Positions 59,497-64,000 of a stretch of DNA of 64,000 nt are shown here, piece after piece. The notes under the pieces were generated by a model. The model searched no databases, was not told the DNA's origin, and was given only the letters and a program-made list of their open reading frames with translations. This DNA is from Nymphaea colorata. Lineage: Eukaryota > Streptophyta > Magnoliopsida > Nymphaeales > Nymphaeaceae. The DNA lies in assembly GCF_008831285.2 (NCBI RefSeq), contig NC_045144.1, positions 21,841,716-21,905,715 of the forward strand, given 5' to 3'. The translations under genes were made by a program, and so were the position numbers. The first letter of the stretch is position 1. Every line of letters begins with the position of its first letter.

Positions 59497-59724
59497 TGTT
59501 GCAGCGTTGAGACGTGGAGAGAGAGAGAAAGAGTTGAAGCCGTGGGAGTTGGGGAGAGAAAACGTACTCTATTCACTAACCCTAATCTCTATTATAAAGA
59601 GATTAGGGTAGAAAGGAGATTTAAGATTACATCAATCTAAAATCAAGAAAATATTAAAGAGATCTTATAACTCTTTAATATTACAAAGAACCACCTAGAA
59701 ACATAAACTCCTCTAATTTCAACA
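59497..59724 (-). repeat. 5' LTR of E2 (228 bp)
   Basis: TGTTGCAGCG...TTTCAACA, paired with 54208-54438. Confidence 0.92.
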
Positions 59725-59964
59725 ATCATGAATAAAGCAAACACATCCAAAGACACGAGGAGGGAGGGTTGATGATTCCCTGGGAGCATAGAGTGGGGGG
59801 TCTGCCCATTTAGCACACGACTAGGCATATGGTTAATCAAATATGCACTAGTGAGAACAGCATCTCCCCAATAATGTTTTGGGAGATTCCTTTGAAACAA
59901 GAGGGCTCTAGTGGCATTATGCAGCTGACGATTTTTCCTCTCAGCGACCTCGTTTTGAGGAGGG
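59725..59964 (-). mobile_element. E3: old copia fragment, integrase core
   Basis: On the minus strand the fragment reads NEVAERKNRQLHNATRALLF with the integrase catalytic Glu, then KHYWGDAVLTSAYLINHMPS. It continues, after removal of E2 and its target duplication, into 54207 with the HDHSPN region. It is cut on the right by E4 at 59965, in the middle of the conserved QQNGVAERKN-type motif. A frameshift is present. Confidence 0.82.
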
Positions 59965-60183
59965 TGTTGCGAGAGATCAAGAGAGACGAGGAGAGGTTGA
60001 GAGAGAGAGAGAGAAAACTGCACGATCTAATTCATTAAGCTGCTCACTTCTCACGTTAAATGAGAATTAGGGTAAAAATAAGAAATTACAAAAACAGTCC
60101 AAGACTAGAAGAACTATCAATAAAAGATGTTAATACACCTTTTAAATATTCAAAAGACCACCTATTATAAATGTTATTCAACA
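59965..60183 (-). repeat. 3' LTR of E4 (219 bp)
   Basis: TGTTGCGAGAG...TTATTCAACA. The minus-strand polypurine tract CAGCTTCAGGGGGAG (60184-60199) lies just inside, a textbook copia arrangement. Confidence 0.88.
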
Positions 60184-61402
60184 CTCCCCCTGAAGCTGGA
60201 GCGTAGATGTTAATCATGCCCAGCTTGTTACAACGTCTAGAGAACTCTGCAATAGACAATGCTTTAGTAAAGATATCAGCTGTTTGATCCTCTGAGGCTA
60301 CATGTATAGTGGAGATGTTTCTCCCTTGAACCATATCACGAATACAATGACAATCAACTTCAATGTGTTTTGTCCTCTCATAAAATACAGGATTATTGGC
60401 AATGTATGTGGCAGCTCTATTATCACAAAACATTTTCATAGGCAAAGAAGTTGGAATACCAAGACTCTCAAGTAGGGACCTAGACCAAGTCATTTCGGCA
60501 GCAATTTGAGCCATCACATGATATTCTGACTCCGCACTAGACCTAGAAACAACACTTTGTTTCTTACTCCTCCAGGAATTGAGATTTCCTCCCACAAACA
60601 CACAAAACCCTGTGGTAAACTTCCTATCATCAATTGAGCTTGCATAATCTGCATCACTGTAAGCTTCAACATCAAGAGATGTATCTTTTTTGAAGAAAAG
60701 GCCTTTGCCATGGGAGGACTTCAAATATTTGACAATCAACATAGCTGCATCCCAATGTGATTGTTTTGGTTTTTTCATGAATTGGCTCAATTTTCCCACG
60801 GCAGAGCTAATATCTGGTCAACTCACTGTCACATAAAGAAGCTTACCAATCAACAACCTGTAGGCTTGTGAAGCTACATCTTTCGAGTCATCCTCATATA
60901 GATGTACCTGTGGATTCATAGGAAGAGTTGCTGGTTTAGCTCCTAGCATCTCTGTGTCTTGTAAAAGATCAAGAACATACTTCCTTTGCGACAACACAAC
61001 TTCTTCCTTGCTACGAGCAACTTCAATGCCAAGAAAATACCGTAGCTGACTAAGATCTTTGGTAACAAAGTATTTTTGCAAGAACTACTTTGTTAGAGCT
61101 ACCTCCTGCTCACATTCACCTGTCAAAACAATATCATCAACATACACCACTAGCACAACTGTACCTCTAGATCCTTTCTTGATGAACAACGAATGGTCCA
61201 GTTGAGACCTCGTAAAGCCACATTTTAACACCACTTTAGAGAATTTGTAAAGCCAAGCACGAGGACTTTGTTTCAATCCATAGATAGCTTTCTCCAACCT
61301 ACACTCCTTACCAAACTCGCTTTGATGTTCAAAGCCAGGGGGTTGCTGCATGTAAACAGTCTCACCAAGATCCCCATATAAGAAAACATTTTTGACATCC
61401 AA
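60184..61402 (-). pseudogene. E4 reverse transcriptase and RNase H (three stops apart)
   Basis: The 61402-61085 frame has KNVFLYGDLGETVYMQQPPG, IYGLKQSPRAWLYKF and YVDD (VLVVYVDDIVLTGE). An in-frame TAG at 61082-61087 interrupts before KYFVTKDLSQLRYFLGIEVA (61081-60818). A TGA near 60818, where an Arg codon is usual (RPDIS), separates the RNase H frame (60799 down), with AYSDADYASSIDDRKFTTGF, SRSSAESEYHVMAQI, CDNRAATYIANNP and DIFTKALS. All catalytic residues are visible, but the frame is interrupted. Confidence 0.88.
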
Positions 61403-61548
61403 CTGATATAAGGGTCAATCATAATGCACTGCGACTGACACAAGAAAACGTATGGTCCCCATCCTAGCTATAGGTGAGAAAGTCTCAAAGAAATCAACAC
61501 CATATGTTTGTGTATACCCTTTGGCTACAAGATGAGCTTTGTAGCGTT

Positions 61549-61921
61549 TCACTGAGCCATTAGATAAATACTTGATAGTGAAAACTCATTTGGAGCCAAC
61601 GACATCACAACCAGATGGAGGATCAACCAAGTCCCATGTCCCTCGTTGTAGTAGAGTCTCCATCTCATCTTGCATAGCTTGCCACAACTTCGGGTCAAGT
61701 ACTGCCTGTTGGTGACTAGAGGGAACAAAGTACCCTGACAAGGCTGACACGAACTGTTGCAGGCTACCACCAATATGATCAGTAGAAACAGATTGAGATA
61801 TAGGATGAAGAGTACACTGTCGTTTACCTTTGCGAAGAGCTATGGGAAGGTCATCAGCCCCATCAGAGCCATGACTGCCATATTCTAAGTTTTCATGAGA
61901 GCTTACCTCCTGAGGAGACAT
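61549..61921 (-). pseudogene. E4 spacer and RT N-terminus
   Basis: Frame 61921-61586 has ALRKGKRQCTLHPISQSVST, then AMQDEMETLLQRGTWDLVDP, the start of copia RT. It breaks after DVVGSK, and the next block lies in other frames to 61402. Confidence 0.8.
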
Positions 61922-61963
61922 TGGTGGAGAGACAGTGGGAGCCTTATGTCGATGGATATAAGT

Positions 61964-62686
61964 CTATGGAGGATTTGTAAAGCGACTATTGGGGGGAGAC
62001 TCAAGGTGAAAAGGAACTGAATCCAATGGGATGGGAGGAATGGGAAGAGGAACGGAAGGTGACACCTGTTGTGGAGGACAAGAGGAGATATAATAAGGTT
62101 GAGACTCAAAGAAGGTAACATCCGCACTGATAAATTCTTTATGAGTTAAGGGATCAAAACATTTGTAGCCTTTTTTATGAGAATGATAGCCAATGAAAAC
62201 ACACTTGATGGACTGAGCTGCAAGTTTATCCCTGTGTGTGCCTAGAACATGAACAAAACACATACAACCAAACACCTTTGGAGGAAGGTGAAATAATGGT
62301 CGATTGGGAAACATTCTTTGGATGGAAATTTCATTTTGAATAGCTGAGGATGGTAAACGATTGATCAGGTAACAAGCAAAAGTTATGGCATCTCCCCTAA
62401 AACCCGCAGGGAGATGAGAGTGCAACATAGGAGTACGAGCCATGTCTAGAAGTTGGTGATGTTTTCTCTCAGCAACCCTATTTTGTTGGGACGTGTGAGG
62501 ACATGTAAACTGTTGTCGAATACCATGATTGTGGTAAAATTGCCTTAAGTTGGAGGCTTTGAACTCTAAGGCATTATCAGTGCGAATGCATTTGACAATA
62601 GAAGAAAATTGAGTCTTTATTTTTAGAATGAAATTTTTGAGAATACATATGACATCAGACCTCTCTTTCAAAACAAAAACACCCAA
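61964..62686 (-). pseudogene. E4 integrase
   Basis: The frame has VKCIRTDNALEFKA (catalytic Asp), CPHTSQQNRVAERKHHQLLD (catalytic Glu; Arg replaces the usual Gly), VFGCMCFVHVLG, CVFIGYHSHKKGYKCFDP and SADVTFFESQPYY. It starts out of frame with the upstream pre-integrase. Confidence 0.87.
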
Positions 62687-62863
62687 CTGACTCTAGAATA
62701 ATCATCAACAATGACTAGGTAATAACGAAACTTAGACCTACTAGCAGCCCGACTAGGCCCCCACACATCAACATGAAGAAGATCAAAAAGACTCTAACTG
62801 GATGGACTTACACTTGAAGGAAAACTACTTCGAGTGTGTTTGCCAAGTTGACAAGCTTCACAC

Positions 62864-63907
62864 TCAAAGGTGTCGTACATAGACATAAGGGAAGAACATG
62901 ACGCACTTCGATGGAGAAGGATGACCCAACCGCAGGAGCCATTGATATGGAGTGGGTTTTTGAGACATAGAAATAGCTGTAGAATCCATAGATGTCGACA
63001 AAAGGTAGACTCTCCCTTGCTCATACCCTCCACCAATCATCTTTCCAGTTTGTAAGTCCTCAAATACACAAGAATTAGGGTCAAACATGACTTTACATGG
63101 CAAACTAGATGTTAGCTGTTGTACTGTCAATAGGTTTGTAGGAAACTCTGGAGTATATAAAACATTTGATAAACTTAATGAATGGGAGATTTTAACATCA
63201 CCACTTCCCATAATGGGAGAGAACCTACCATCGGCTAATTTAACAAACTGTGGCCGATCAAACTTGGTCAAGGAAGAGAACAAATGCGGCCGACTACAAA
63301 ACTGCCTTGAGGCACCTGAATCAATCATCCAAACTATACCTGGGTCGTGTGAAACTGAGGAAAGAGCAGAACCAACTATTCTAGACGAGGCAGAGACTAA
63401 TGTGGAAGATGAAGCAGCTCTTTGAGATAATATATGGTCATACTCTGCCTTATTCAGGCTAAGAGAGAAAGACTCAGATGTAGATGGATTCTCTCCAATG
63501 GCTGCTGCCTGAGCCATTCCCGTAGGAACTGAAGATGAAGTACCTCTACCTGTGGGAGTCTTAGACCCTCTTCCCTGTGAGCCTTCAGATGGTCGACCAT
63601 AGATATTCCAGCACCTGTCCACAAGATGACTGATTTTCCCATAATGGGTACAGTGAAATCTGCCACGTCCTCCGAACCCCCTACCTGTGCCCCTTCCTCT
63701 AGAGATAGAGGAAGAACTTGACCCATGCCCATTAGATGCAGCCGATGCTGATGTGGGTGTGTCACTGACAGAATGCGGTAGAGTAACCGCCAGACGACTT
63801 AGCCTATTACATGCCTCTGCCAAACCAGGGATATCACTCCCAGTGAGCATTTGTGTCTTTTCCACTGAATATTCTGGAGAAAGACTTGCCAAAAACTTGG
63901 AAACCAT
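62864..63907 (-). pseudogene. E4 gag C-terminus, degenerate knuckle, protease and pre-integrase
   Basis: One 347-codon frame: FLASLSPEYSVEKTQMLTGS (gag), a Ser/Gly-rich linker, CTHYGKISHLVDRC where the second Cys of the CX2CX4HX4C knuckle is Tyr, and protease MIDSGASRQFCSR. Pre-integrase follows, with LYTPEFPTNLLTVQQLTSSL and DLQTGKMIGGGYEQGRVYLL. Near 62880 the frame shifts, and the HHCC end (FECEACQLGKHTRSSFP) is in the 63036-62794 frame. Bases 63908-64000 continue gag in another frame to the window edge. Confidence 0.87.
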
Positions 63908-64000
63908 ACTTTGCTCATAATGAGTCTTATAGCACGACGTACATGGAGGCCGAAAGGATTTTAGTCGCTCAAAAGTGGTCTTGACTGCTGCAAAATATTG

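Larger units (their letters stand above)
54208..59724 (-). mobile_element. E2: degenerate Ty1/copia element inserted in E3
   Basis: LTRs are at 54208-54438 and 59497-59724. The flanking pentamers are ATCGT (left) and ATCAT (right), a 5-bp target duplication with one CpG-type change. On the minus strand: LTR, primer site, ~765-bp leader, gag, knuckle, protease, integrase, RT, RNase H, purine tract, LTR. It is full length (5.5 kb) but with several stops and frameshifts. The LTR pair shows roughly a dozen differences in 230 bp by eye, so the insertion is not recent. Same lineage as E4 by protein similarity. Confidence 0.92.
59965..64000 (-). mobile_element. E4: degenerate Ty1/copia element, 5' end beyond the window
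   Basis: Its 3' LTR is 59965-60183. The interior runs on the minus strand from RNase H (60.1 kb) to gag (beyond 63.9 kb). Proteins resemble E2 closely (DLQTGKMIGGGYE, CPHTSQQN, SADVTFFESQPYY blocks shared), so they are members of one lineage. Several in-frame stops and frameshifts are present. The left flanking pentamer is GAGGG (59960-59964); its partner would lie right of the window. Confidence 0.9.

Noticed and set aside
1-64000. CRISPR arrays, tRNA or rRNA genes, bacterial operons, telomere repeats
   Set aside because: None seen. The only tRNA-like matches are the 13-base retrotransposon primer sites.

Overview
The window is nuclear DNA from a flowering plant. It is AT-rich and full of simple repeats, and it carries Ty1/copia and chromodomain-type Ty3/gypsy LTR retrotransposons primed by initiator-Met tRNA. 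Its one convincing host gene has a spliceable GT-AG intron. I cannot name the genus from sequence alone.

Region 1 (1-42,455) is a tandem array. A unit of about 16.8 kb occurs as unit A (1,981-18,792), unit B (24,789-41,443) and a truncated, more diverged unit C (41,444-42,455, cut by a 100-N gap). A Tork-like copia element, E1, sits between A and B (18,793-24,783, minus strand, 5-bp target duplication ATCAA on both sides). The 5' half of a second copy, E1', ends at base 1,975 with the same ATCAA next to it. The B/C junction lacks the element and serves as an approximate empty site. Base 1 corresponds to base 22,812, so the unit and its element were copied together as a block of about 22.8 kb. 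Copies A and B differ mostly by single-base homopolymer losses in B, which become denser toward the gap. Real segmental duplication and assembly duplication both have to be considered.

Each full unit carries one good gene: a small secreted cysteine-rich peptide (copy A 15,389-16,137; copy B 38,102-38,850) with a TATA box, a signal peptide, one phase-1 intron, a 12-cysteine domain built from five CC pairs, and poly(A) signals. The rest of the unit is non-coding: microsatellites, a CACTA-like MITE, two families of dispersed repeats and a terminal direct repeat.

Region 2 (42,456-64,000) is a nest of retrotransposons. The oldest layer is a copia fragment, E3 (53,901-54,207 and 59,725-59,964, minus strand). 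It is interrupted by a Tekay/Del-like gypsy element on the plus strand (gap to 53,900), a degenerate copia E2 (54,208-59,724) and a related degenerate copia E4 (59,965 to beyond the window). The gypsy element has 3-kb LTRs and a nearly intact gag-pol with one in-frame TAG. It is followed by a second, collapsed copy sharing the central LTR, giving an LTR-INT-LTR-partial INT-partial LTR arrangement. No tRNA, rRNA, CRISPR or bacterial-type operon was seen.
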